Shown here piece by piece: positions 38,200 through 47,993 of a DNA stretch of 64,000 nucleotides (positions within the stretch are counted from its first letter, which is position 1; the number at the start of each line of letters is the position of its first letter). The notes under the pieces are model-generated. The model ran no database searches and had not been told where the DNA came from. It saw nothing but the letters and a program-made list of their open reading frames with translations. Both the position numbers and the translations under genes were made by a program. Source of the stretch: Acanthochlamys bracteata (Eukaryota > Streptophyta > Magnoliopsida > Pandanales > Velloziaceae); contig CM034135.1 in NCBI GenBank assembly GCA_019914995.1, positions 5,458,501 to 5,522,500 on the forward strand, in the 5' to 3' direction.

Positions 38200-39345
38200 T
38201 TCCAGACACTCCCTCCTCAGTTTATGGTCGGGGTGACTTTCAAATTCAATCTCGATCGTTGGATATGAAGAATTATGAGTTAGAAACATATCCATAAAAT
38301 TTCAGCTCAATCGGATTACAAATTCATGTCCATCCGCTCACTTGATCAAAATGACAGAAATGATACAATATATATATTTTTAAGTTTTCTTACTTTCTGT
38401 CATCTTGATCAAGTGACCAGATGAATGTGAATTCGTAGTCCGATTGAGCTGAAATTTTATGGATATGTTTCTAACTCATAGTTTTTCATATCCAACGGTG
38501 GAGATTGGATTTGGAGGTCACTCCGACCATAAACCAGAGAGGGAGTGTTCGGGAGTGCCCCTATTTCTCCCCTATATATGTATATATATATGTATGTACA
38601 TACATATATATGTAAATATATGTATACATATATATATATACATATATATATACATATATATACATATATATATATATATATATTGTGTCATTTTAATCAA
38701 GAGGCCGGATGTAGGTCAAATCGCGGTCTGATTGAGAGCTGAAATTTTGTCGGCATATTTTCAACTCATATTTTTTCGTATCCAACGGTGAAAATTAGAT
38801 TTGAAGATCTCTCTCCCCAAAAATAGCTAGTGTGTGTATGGGGAGCGTAGGAGTGCATGCATTCTATTTCTATATATATATAACTGTAGCTTTGGGTTTT
38901 CAGCTAATAAAGTTTCTCTGATACAGAAGTTGTGGAAAATGAGATTGCCAGCTCTGAAAATCGTGATGATCATTCAGAAGTTTCAGCTGTGGAAGAGGAA
39001 TCTGTCTCTCCAATTAATGGTTTAGATTCTGAAGCAAAAAGACATATAGCAGAGATAGTTGAAGGTACATTCAGTTATGACCAGCTAAAGGCAAAGTCTG
39101 TCAATCCAGTCACTGGAATTGATACTAAAAGGAGAGAGGTACGTCCTACAGAGTGCTTTCTTGTACTACAGTCAGACCAGTAGTACATTTGTTTCTTTTC
39201 TTGCTACTAATAAACTTTATTACTTCCGTAGGCATATTTGCTTGATGCAGAGTTCGAACAAGTTTTGGGAATGACAAAAGAGTCCTTCTATCGGCAACCA
39301 AAATGGAAGCAGGAACTGCTGAAAAGAAAGGTGGATCTGTTCTAA
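26518..39345 (+). CDS. VLN3: Villin (VLN2/VLN3-like actin-bundling protein), 22 coding exons
   Basis: The joined protein is 974 aa. Coding exons: 26518-26573, 26731-26830, 27694-27762, 27835-28071, 28159-28336, 28469-28601, 29438-29597, 29711-29861, 29946-30046, 30146-30304, 31001-31069, 31151-31219, 31363-31500, 33113-33241, 33612-33759, 33897-33907, 33985-34125, 34219-34344, 34973-35029, 36311-36677, 38927-39138, 39232-39345. Every junction is GT-AG and keeps frame. The start [18 protein letters not shown] is the usual villin beginning. Six gelsolin repeats follow, with [18 protein letters not shown] and similar repeat cores. A low-complexity linker carries three QRA(S/A)(A)xAALSS modules, and a C-terminal headpiece (about residues 913-974) ends [14 protein letters not shown]. 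Villins bind, bundle and, with calcium, sever actin filaments. The close match to VLN2/VLN3 rather than VLN4 rests on the start, the linker and the headpiece; which of VLN2 or VLN3 is uncertain. Confidence 0.95.
32300..32562. repeat. MITE-like element in villin intron 13
   Basis: The left end reads GGCCATGTTTGGAGGAGCTT. The reverse complement of the right end reads GGGGATGTTTGGGAGTGCTT. The interior has the family core (ctacgtcgtgaaatcttttt) shared with the copy at 2582-2834. It sits inside the 1.6 kb intron 31501-33112 and away from the splice sites. Confidence 0.65.
33897..33907 (+). other. 11 nt micro-exon of villin (exon 16)
   Basis: After exon 15 ends in the first base of a glycine codon, only GAAAACTAGAG (preceded by ccag, followed by gtttgg) joins it to exon 17 in frame, giving G-K-L-E between FAFNK and VSEIYNF. 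The family has four residues at this point (GKFQ in Arabidopsis villin 3, as I recall it), so the micro-exon is needed for a normal gelsolin repeat 5/6 boundary. Confidence 0.85.
37373..37753. mobile_element. Palindromic element A in villin intron 20
   Basis: The element is an imperfect inverted repeat along nearly its whole length. Ends are GGGGATAGGGGCACCCCC at the left and, as reverse complement of the right end, GGGGATAGAAGCACCCCC. Arm motifs TTGGATATGAAGAA and TTCTTCATATCCAAC face each other, as do ggatcatgaatcga and tcgattcatgatcc. TA-rich sequence lies on the left, and a (AT)n tract follows on the right. No coding capacity. Confidence 0.8.
37774..38162. mobile_element. Palindromic element B in villin intron 20
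   Basis: Same family as element A. The arms carry gatcacttgatcaagatga and its inverse tcatcttgatcaaatt, and ggtcactctggccataaatc pairs with the opposite gatttatggccgggttgacc. It is bounded by (AT)n at 37,754-37,773 and (TA)n at about 38,163-38,199. Confidence 0.8.
38199..38572. mobile_element. Palindromic element C in villin intron 20
   Basis: Third full copy. The arms include cactccctcctcagtttatg with the inverse cataaaccagagagggagtg, and ttggatatgaagaattatga with tcatagtttttcatatccaa. It lies between the (TA)n tract ending at about 38,199 and the (TATG)-rich tract starting at about 38,573. Confidence 0.8.
38573..38683. repeat. TA/TATG microsatellite
   Basis: Alternating TATA, TATG and ACATATAT units run for about 110 bp between palindromic elements C and D. 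Open frames read through it give only Tyr/Ile/His repeats and are artefacts. Confidence 0.9.
38684..38868. mobile_element. Palindromic element D, right arm only
   Basis: Only the half from atcaagaggccggatgtagg to the terminal gtaggagtgcatgcattcta-like end is present. The left arm is missing and its place is taken by a TA/TG-rich microsatellite (38,573-38,683). A TA tract also follows on the right. Confidence 0.7.
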
Positions 39346-41240
39346 TAATCTTCATTCGGAAGGACTACCATTAACTTCCCTTTTATCCATATGTTATTCC
39401 AATAGTTTGTTTCCTGTCATATTTGTGATTGTGCTAGGGAGCTAGTGTGGCCTGGCACTGCTGCTTGATTTTCTTCGATTGTTGGTTTGTGGACCGCTTA
39501 GGTCATTCTTTTATTTGTTAGAGCCTTCAAGATTGGCTGTTTGTTTGCAACTTGTTTGCCCCTAGTCTTTTACATCAAAGTCCATATCTCTGTATTTTCA
39601 GTTTGGTGCATATGGGTGAGATGTATGTATTATAAACTAGATTGTAGCAAAAAAAATTGAACTGTCATCTATGTAATTGTTTCAGTTGGACTCTTTGTTT
39701 TGCTTGAGTCAGTAATTTCTGTAAGGTTGTAATTTATGTTATGCAGACAAATGGTGTGTGAATAGAAGATATTTGTTATATTTTGTCGACTAAATCAAGA
39801 GCAGATATAGTTGTAGTATTACTGTAGCTGTTGTAAACTCTGACGTGATGCATCTGATGCAGCGACCAGAAGTAGTCTTTGAGCATATAAGCTGTACTTA
39901 CTGGATTTTCTGTGATGGATATACGAGTGTATCTGTTGGTATTCTATCTTGTATGAGCGTCTGGTGGTATTCTATCTTGTAATGCTCCTTTACTCTCTAG
40001 TTGTTGTGTTTAGATGGTTGAAGTTGCATTTGGAACTTCTTGCCAAGAGTAATTCTCGTACTGATTGTAGCCGCGTTTAGTGTTTTAAAACCGATTAACA
40101 TCGAGTGGGTTCTGTGCGTTTGTAGCTACCGTATTATTAAAGTTTGTAGAGAATAAGCATGCTGCACTGGAATGACGATGGGAGCTTCTTTTCCTTTTTT
40201 TAATGTTTTGTATATTGTTGTTAGTTGTTAGTTTTTAGTTTTTTGGTTGTTTTTTTCTTTATTTTGATTTTATGTGTGTTTTTTGTATTGGGAAGACTCA
40301 AGCGGGATGTGTGAAGAGGCTACCTTGCCAATAAGGCCAAAAGATATGCATGGAATCAAACTAGCCACGTATCTGTAGCCACCCTTTTTTTTTTCCTTTG
40401 GGTTACAAAGTCCAAATCCTCTTTGATTGCACAAGCTTTAGCAACGAGTACAGAAGAAATATGTTGTAATGTAATAGCTAACAGAATCAGCCTCATGAAA
40501 CTCTTGAGCATTATTGAAAGGTTTCTATGTGCAGTACATGAAATAGACAAATAGTTCAAGGATCATCCTATACTTTCAAGTGCTACTTTTTGTCCTTCAA
40601 ATAAATAATATTCGTCCTCACCGTTGAGAAAATTATCGAGTTGGCACCAAATTGGTTAATTTAGTTTTCAATTAACTTATGCGTCCTATTAAAATAAAAT
40701 TTGAAAATATTAACCTTTTTATTTCTGTTTTTTTGTTCTCTTTTCTTCCTCGGTCCCTTTCTTCTCCAACACGGGCCATCTCCCTTCATGTTCTTGTTGT
40801 TGGTGGTCATGATCAGATTCTTGTTGTTGCTGTGAAGAATATGGATGAATTTAGGTTGATTGGAAATGAGAAAAATTGTTCTTGTCCGGTGATACAGTGG
40901 TGACGGCGACGGAGGATTAGGTGGTGGTTTTGGCAATGGTGCAAGAGATGGAAAACGGATTGGTAATGATGCCGGGCTTGGTAGAGGTGGAGGGTTTGGA
41001 GGAGGCGTGGAGGAGGATTTGTTGCGGTGGTGGTGCAAGAGAATTCGTGCTTAATTTTCTTCTTATCAATCTATCCCATTTTCTGTACCAGAATGCTAGC
41101 AAAATATCCCAGCATATGTAGAGAGTTTGTAATCTTCGTGATTCTAACTATGTAATCTTTTTTATAAATTAAAATATAACGTAATACTTATACAGATATC
41201 TGGAGCATATGCATTGCGCTCCTTTCTGGACGATGTTTTT
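39346..41240. other. Villin 3' flank and gene-free interval
   Basis: The first few hundred bases are presumably the villin 3' untranslated region. The rest has no gene I can support. A proline-rich minus-strand frame (40,661-41,038) and its plus-strand Gly/Val-rich counterpart come from a GGT/GGA-rich stretch at about 40,895-41,040 and have no family resemblance. Confidence 0.4.
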
Positions 41241-41303
41241 TAACATGGTACCAAAGTCGAGGCAATCGGTTTGATTTTGATAAGATTCAGCTGGGAATTT
41301 CAG

Positions 41304-41701
41304 TGCAACGGAGTAGAAAAAATATAAGACAAGCAGGTAATAAAGAAAAACAATTAACTTGATTTTTCCATGCCGTTCCCCTTAGAGCTAGTACACTAAT
41401 ATAGCCAATATGAAAACGATACAAAATCAACAAAATATCTTGCAAGCATGTATAGCTTGTCTGGATGGGAGATGAAGTGGCGCAAGTGGCCCAAAAAGGA
41501 GTGTTCTATTTAAAGCCTCGTCTTCTCGAGACATTCAACATGGCAGCTTAGCTTGGAGTTGATCGAGAAAAATATTTTGGGTTTCATTTGAAAGATAAGC
41601 CTGCTTTTTCTCTGGTTTTTAGAGCTTGAGTGGAATCTACGTTGTGTCCGAATAAAGTTGTGTTACTGTTCCTTCATTCTGTTTGATTAGCAATCGTAAC
41701 A
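41304..41701 (-). repeat. 3' LTR of the chromovirus
   Basis: The right boundary is firm: on the minus strand the polypurine tract AAAGGGAGAGAA is followed directly by TGTTACGATTGC at 41,701. The lower boundary is uncertain; similarity to the other LTR fades near 41,304-41,320. Confidence 0.7.
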
Positions 41702-44313
41702 TTCTCTCCCTTTGAGGAAGCAACCTCGTCCACGAGGGAGATTTGCTGATGCAGTATAGATAGATCCTCCCAAGTTGCATCCTCATTTGGAAAGTCCTTC
41801 CAAGCTATCAAAGATTGCCGATTGAGGAAGCTGCGTAGAGTTAAGTGACGGTAGCCATTCTCATTTAGTTGTGGAAGCTGAGTTTTGACCAGTGGCGGCC
41901 ATCCTTGATGTATTTCACATCGTTTGGAAGATTCAACTGATAAGCTACTTGGCCGACTCGTTCATAATACGGAATGAACCATAGAACTGATGTTGTAACT
42001 TGTGATTACGGTGGTTTGCAAGCAACGTTTTCCGATATGGCTGTAGCTTAAGAAAAACCTTGTCACATGGTTGGAAGAATTTATCTTGTCGATGACGATC
42101 AGCGGTTTATTTCATATAATGTTGGGAAACTATTACAGATGCAATTTGAGGTCGCGAAGGATCACATTGCATACTCGAAGTTGATGGTTGACGCTTTCTA
42201 TTTTAGCAGGTCCTTTGGTCAGGGAAACGAAAGAAGGTGGAGGACATCTGTAAATGACTTCAAACGGAGAGATCTTGGTTGCGGAATGTGTGCTAATGTT
42301 ATAAAAGTATTCATCCCAATGGAGCCAATGCATTGACGTGAGTCCTCTGTTAAGAACCTCCGTCGGACCATCCGATTATGGGTGGTAAGAAAACTGGTGT
42401 GGTGGTACCTTGCAAAATGTAGAATTCTTTCCAAAAGTTGCTGACAAAGATGGGATCATAATCGCTAACTATTGTCTCCGGTCAACCATGAAGTTTGATA
42501 ATTTCCTGCCAAAAAAAAAGATCAGTAATAGAGGACGCTGAATATGGGTATCGAAGGGGAAGAAAGTGTCTAACAGAGGAGTATGGATGAAGTATTTCAT
42601 GTGCAAGCATTTCTTGGAATGTTCTATCGATCTCTGCTTTTTGGAGGAACGGATACCGATATGGTCATAGATTAGGAGGTGAGGTTCCTAGATATAGGGG
42701 GATGCGATTGTCTCATGGTCGTACTTTCAGTAGTTCTTTGGTGGAGAAAATACTACAGAATGTTGTGCCAACAACTTCTGTAAATTTGCAGGCCAAGGAG
42801 GTGATGTTTCTACCTCATCGGTGGCTACCAAAAGGCGATTAGCATACAGCAATCTAACGTCACACATGCTTGTTAAGCGAGAGATACCACCATCTCGAAC
42901 GCCTTGCAAGACGAAGTCATTACAATGAAGGGAGAAACACATATTGCAGTGTTTCTAATTACATACGAAATCATTGAGGTTTCAAGCCACTAGATACCGA
43001 GAACTAAGTCCATTCTAACTAGCGGAAATGAGTATGCGTCGACTGAAAATTGTGTTTCTTGAACCGTGAGCGAAATCTGTATAAAGTATCTCAATTGTAC
43101 GTAGGCACCTATATACAAGTTCTACCTTTAGGGGCTTGACTAGAGTGGATTGGAGTTGTAATTGTTTTGTCAATCTAGAGGTGATAAAGTTATGAGTATT
43201 GCCGGAGTCAATAAAAATGAAGACATAATGTCTCTTGACACAACTCATTACTCGTAAGGTTTAGGGATTTATGAGGCCATGAATGACACTTAAGGAGAGA
43301 ATTGCGTCTTATGACGGAGCACCTTTCATGCCTTCTCCATCTGATAGTTCTTTCTTAAAGCCAGTATAAAGCCTAGCAAAACATCAGTGACTGCGATCAT
43401 ATTTCGCATCACAATACAAATAGAGACCAAGATCTCGAGATAGCTTTATTATAGTTAAGTAGGGTAGAGAAGATGTGGTGTTAGGTCCCTAGATAAGTAG
43501 GGTAGAGAAGATGTGGTGTTAGATGAGGCATTAGTAAGGTTATGTAGGGTAGGTCCCTGATGATAATAGAGTCGTATGAAGAGTTAAAGGGGGTAAGCTA
43601 GCAGGAGGGGGATAAAGAGTTGGAGATGGGTGATTACAGAGAAGGCTTTGGTATAGGAGAGCCAAGGATGGAGATCCTGATGCCAGTGAGAAAGGGAAAA
43701 AGGGTGGGTGATTAGTGGTAGGTGGTGAGGGAAAGCTTGTTCCAAGATAGAGAAATAGTCGATCCTTGGAGAGAAAATGGAACAATCTGAGGCATGTATG
43801 GAGTCGAAGAAAAAGGGGACTATATCTTGGTAATTTCCATGTAATTGGTGAGAGCCGAAGTGTAGTGGAGAAGGAAAAGAGGTTATTGGATGAATACAGC
43901 TACGATGGCTGTATGTAGTCGGTGCCAACGAGGAAGTGGGCGTGAGCGAATTGGTTGTAGTGAAAGCTGGTTGAAAAGAAGGGTGTGAAGGGTTGAGATA
44001 AAGATATGCTATCAAAATTTCTTATGAGATCATCGGATTTGCTGAATGCTTAGAGAAATATAGCCAAAATTGTAATGAGCTTGCATGATTTCGTCCATGC
44101 TTCTATCTGTCTTCTCTTGGTGGTCTCTTAGTCGTGTCAGAGTCTTTTTGATTTGTGTTATCAACGGCTCAATTGTTCTTGTACGTTGGACTCAATTCTG
44201 GGCAGCGTTTGGGACGATAATGGCTGTATGAAATTTGTCTTTGTTGTTGGAGAGATTTCATTAAAGGAACTCGATCCACCGGGGCCAGAGAAGATGTATT
44301 GATCCGAGGATCG

Positions 44314-44328
44314 TGGCTCATGATATCA
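44314..44328 (-). other. Primer-binding site of the chromovirus
   Basis: The minus strand reads TGATATCATGAGCCA, a variant of the initiator tRNA(Met) complement TGGTATCAGAGCCA, located two bases inside the 5' LTR. Confidence 0.55.
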
Positions 44329-44330
44329 TT

Positions 44331-44734
44331 TGATAACATTGGCAAAAACATAAAAGACAAGCATGTAATTAAAAAAAAACAATTAATTTGATTCTTCTAT
44401 GTCGTTCCCCTTAGAACTAGTACACTAACATAGCTAATATGAAAAAGATACAAAATCAATAGAATATCTTGCAAGCATGTATAACTTATCTGTACAGGAG
44501 ATGAAAGTGGTGGCAGTGGTAAAAAAGGAGTGTTGTATTTAAAGCCTCGTCTTCTCGAGGCATTTAGTATGGGCAGCTTAGCTTGGAGTTGATTGAGGAA
44601 AGTATTTTGGGTTTCGTTTGGGAGGTAAGCCCACTTTTCCCTAGTTATTATTGGAGCTTGAGTGAAATCTAAGTTGTGTCTGGATGTAGTTGTGTTACTG
44701 TTCCTTCATTCTGTTTTGACTAGCAATCGTAACA
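44331..44734 (-). repeat. 5' LTR of the chromovirus
   Basis: It matches the 3' LTR over about 390 bp, including the block aaagcctcgtcttctcgag and the end gcaatcgtaaca. On the minus strand it begins TGTTACGATTGC and ends near ...ATGTTATCA, two bases before the primer-binding site. The two LTRs differ at many positions, so the insertion is not recent. Confidence 0.75.
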
Positions 44735-44739
44735 TAACA

Positions 44740-47530
44740 GAGTCTTTTGAAGATTGTTCAAATCTCTGTGATTAAACTCTTGTATTACTTTTGAGTCTAC
44801 AAATTTAGGCTTTCGACGTTTGTTTCTCACTACAAATCTTTGCTGATTTTAGAAATTTGAAATTCAATTTCTTCTGCTCAGTCTTTTAGTATGTGTTTCA
44901 ATTATATTAATCTTACTTTCTCTAGTTATATTTTAATTTCGGACTCGTTTTTTATTTTTCGGTTTACTTCAAACTCATCGAATTTCTTTAATTTATTTTT
45001 TATCGAATTTAGTTTTGTAAAATTTATTTTCTACAGATTAAAACACATCCGTAGTCCGCCCTTGATTATTGTCTACCGTCGAATTAGCTATATATTTGAA
45101 ATTTAAGTGATGGAAATTATTTTTATTAGAGCTATACATATATCAAGATACACTTTTTACGAAGTAAAAATATTGGAATTGTATTGATGGCTGAGCAAAG
45201 ATGCCTGTGCTAGATCCCGAAGTTTATCCTACTCCTGAGTCCTAATCTCGAATACAAGATTGAAGATAAGGATGTTATTAAATCTGAGATTCTTATTTGG
45301 ATTAATAACTCTATGGAGCAATATATCAGCTTATAACTTGTGAAGTTCACTTCTATGAAAGATGCATAGAATTATTTAGCCACTCTCTACACAGCCTAAT
45401 TTTGCTTGTGGATATATTAGTTAGAAGGAGATATACACTACACCTAGTGAGGAGACAAATCTATATATTCAAGAGTTATACTATTAAATGAGGGGTTATT
45501 TGATTAAATAGATCAGGTTCAGCACAAATTTATTTTTCTAACCTATATTTTAAAACTTATTTTTTAGTCAAATTTGAATGAAAAAAACTAAATATACTCT
45601 ATTCAATTTTTAGTCTTAAGATGAACTCTATTTAAAAAACATAACTAATTTTTATTCAATCTTATAGTGTAATTTTGAGTACATTCATAAAAATTTCGAA
45701 CAAATGTTGATTCCAAAAAATCTTTTAAGAGTATTTTCAACTTGTAAGATAATGGTATTTTATTTATGAGACCCGAATTTGAGTCTTTGTGAGAGAATTT
45801 ATTGGGAGAATTTTTTTTAAAAAATATTCTAAATGGTGACCAAGTATGATCCATGCTATTGAACCCAAATATGGCCCAAGTTCGAATGTGACTGTAATCA
45901 GAGTCGAGTATGATCTACTGCAATACAATGCGACTCAAGTATGACCTAGCGTTGTGCAATTGTATTCGATACAGTGCTACCCAGGTGCTACTTGTGCAAC
46001 GTAGCAACGTCGCATTAGGTCCAATACCGTTGCACAACACTATCCTAATTGCGACCCAAAGCGACCAATATAGGGTCGCAAAGGTCGATACAAGTCTAAT
46101 ACAGTTGCACTATGTCGCACTTAAGTTCAATATGATTGCACAGTACATGGTCGCACTATAGTTGCAATAGGATTTAATACTATCGTACTCAAATAAGGGT
46201 CATAGTTGGGTGCAACATCACATGTCACCCTTGATCACAATATAAAATAAATTTTTTACAAAAAAGTTTGAATAAGTTTTCTCACTAAGGCTCGAAATCG
46301 AATCTCTTAAATGAAAAACCACTATGATTATCAGTTAGATAACAACATATTTTTGAAAGGTTTTACAAAATCTATTATTAATTAATGTTGCTACTTTTTG
46401 CGAACTTATGCAACCAGTGCGACTCTATGCAAATATATTTTTAAATTTTTTTCTTATATTTTTACCAACCTTTTTTAGTAAAATTTTATTATATGTGAGT
46501 TTTATTTAGTGTTAATATTTATTTATACATATAGATAGACATCTGCAATATATTTTTGATTTAGAATGTGTTATTTTAGACCAAAAATGAATTATTAAAA
46601 AGTGAGTTATTATAAATAGTATTATTGAATGTGAATTTAATTTTTTATATTTTGGTAAGAATAAATCAGTGGGGTTGACTTTTTATATTCTTTGTGTAAG
46701 TAAAAATTAATAAGAATGATTTTTATTAGAAGGAAGTGAGTTGTAAGGGTGAAAAAAACACACACTTAGTATTTGTGCAAAAAAATTTTTTAACAATTTA
46801 TTCAGAATGACGTTATAAAATTGAATAAATACAGCTTTGAAGTTTTGGAGAGAATTCAAGTTAAGGCTAAAAACTAAGTGAAGAATATTTTAACAGTTCT
46901 TTACGACTATAAAGATAAATTTTGGAAAAATATAATCTAGAAGTAAAGATTTGATTTGGATATGGCCTATTTAATCGAATAACCATTTAAATGAGTGTGC
47001 TTTGGGATCAGCATGCTCTTATGACCTTTGTTGTTGATTGCTTCAAAGCAATCCAGATTTCATGATATCCGGAGAACAGGAGACTTGTTACTTTCTTGAT
47101 GGTACTTCGTTTTGATTTTGAGAAGGTTCCTGGTGCTATGCCGCCTTGGATTCCTCTTCCTACTCTCTATTGTAGTTTAGTCGATTAATTTTGCTGAGGA
47201 GACTCGCCTCAAGGCTTCCTCCATCTAGCTCATCTACTCATTCTAATATCTTTGCCGTTATGTGTTGAGTGTGGTTATTGTTATGAAAAAGGTCGCCGGA
47301 ATAAAGATTGTCCCCAGCTTTTCTCTCGTGGTCATGGTGGAGAACGAGGAGCTCCTTTTGTTAATCAGCCACAAGGACACGTTGCTACAATCACTTGCTA
47401 TGCATCCATCGAACAACTAATAGGTTGTTTGCCTTACGGAATTTCAAATGCAAATATTCAAGTTTTCCTCTTTTTGATCAGTTTGCACGCTTTTGTTACT
47501 CTAGTAAACCTGTACAACGTGTTTCAATAA
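44740..47530 (+). mobile_element. Ty1-copia gag relic, split by a DNA transposon
   Basis: The left part (about 45,190-45,492) encodes, with stops, KDVIKSEILIWINNSMEQ and FTSMKDAWNYLATLYTA-like gag sequence. The right part (46,996-47,400) continues with SVLWDQHALMTFV, FLMVLRFDFEKVPGAMPPWI, IPLPTL, EETRLKA and a zinc-knuckle relic CVECGYCYEKGRRNKDC in which a ligand histidine appears replaced by arginine. Removing 45,493-46,986 and one copy of a 9 bp repeat rejoins the two parts in the same frame. No polymerase follows, and the frame has stops, so this is a dead fragment. Confidence 0.7.
45484..46995. mobile_element. Mutator-like non-autonomous element with 9 bp target duplication
   Basis: The 9 bp repeat TTAAATGAG is exact on both sides (45,484-45,492 and 46,987-46,995). 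The element between (45,493-46,986, 1,494 bp) starts GGGTTATTTGATTAAATAG, and the reverse complement of its end reads ATGGTTATTCGATTAAATAG. Nine-bp duplications are the hallmark of Mutator-like elements. The host sequence is a copia gag whose reading frame is restored across the duplicated site. The interior carries degenerate Cys/Arg-neutral GCAATACAATGCGACC-type repeats (about 45,840-46,230) and no transposase. Confidence 0.8.
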
Positions 47531-47993
47531 CTATTCTGAATTATATTTTATCAAAATTTTATTTTTTATTGAATTTTATTTTTACGCTTCGAAAAGTCGC
47601 TTTAGAAACGTACTTTCATGGCCTAACGATGGAAGTACGCTTTGGAAGTCGCAAAATGAGGCTTATCATTGTTCATTATGCATCCAAGTTTTTTGTTAAA
47701 TTAATTTCAGGGCTATCGTTATGCACTTATCTAAGAACTTGTAGGATATTTCTGCATGATACGTATGGCCTCTTCGGTATCATATACATAAAAACTATTA
47801 CATATATATTTTTTAATTAATAAAATGATACACTTCAGATGGATAGTAGAATACATAATCCACAATATCTTTCCAAATCACTTGACCGAACTGGACAGGC
47901 TCAAAAGAACTTTTCCCCTCTTCAATCCACATATAGGAGATCAGGAACAGGGACACTGACATGGCATGGCTTGTAAATTAAACATCGACAAGA
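47531..47993. other. Interval between the copia relic and the NOI gene
   Basis: An open frame at 47,395-47,820 has no recognisable domain and starts inside the gag relic, so I do not call it a gene. The last 100-150 bases are probably the 3' untranslated region of the minus-strand NOI gene. Confidence 0.35.

Larger units (their letters stand above)
41304..44734 (-). mobile_element. Ty3-gypsy chromovirus with most of the polymerase deleted
   Basis: Two similar long terminal repeats flank a minus-strand interior. Reading from right to left the interior shows: a primer-binding site (44,328-44,314); gag remains; a zinc knuckle (YLYCDAKYDRSH-C, about 43,420-43,385); an aspartic protease motif IDSGNTHNFI (about 43,210-43,170); the linker before RT (LLAQHSVVFSPP, about 42,770-42,735); and the first RT residues (RPYRYPFLQKAEIDRTFQEM, about 42,660-42,600). 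The sequence then jumps directly to the integrase core (FWQEIIKLHG, ETIVSDYDPIFVSNFW, WDEYFYNIS) and ends with a chromodomain-like WKDFPNEDATWED (about 41,795-41,760). A polypurine tract abuts the left LTR. Stops and frameshifts are present throughout. The chromodomain places it among chromoviruses. Confidence 0.8.

Noticed and set aside
38459..38742. Plus-strand frames rich in Tyr, Ile and His
   Set aside because: They translate the TA/TATG microsatellite and palindromic element C, not a gene.
37363..38880. CRISPR-like regularly spaced repeats
   Set aside because: The units are long palindromes separated by TA microsatellites in plant nuclear DNA; repeat and spacer sizes do not fit CRISPR.
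40661..41038. 125-codon proline-rich frame on the minus strand
   Set aside because: It arises from a GGT/GGA-rich stretch, overlaps open frames on the other strand, and matches no family or splice pattern I know.
43584..44015. 143-codon minus-strand frame
   Set aside because: It lies within the chromovirus gag region and is a surviving shifted frame rather than an independent gene.
47395..47820. 141-codon plus-strand frame
   Set aside because: It begins inside the copia gag zinc-knuckle region in another frame, and its hydrophobic, low-complexity composition has no family match.
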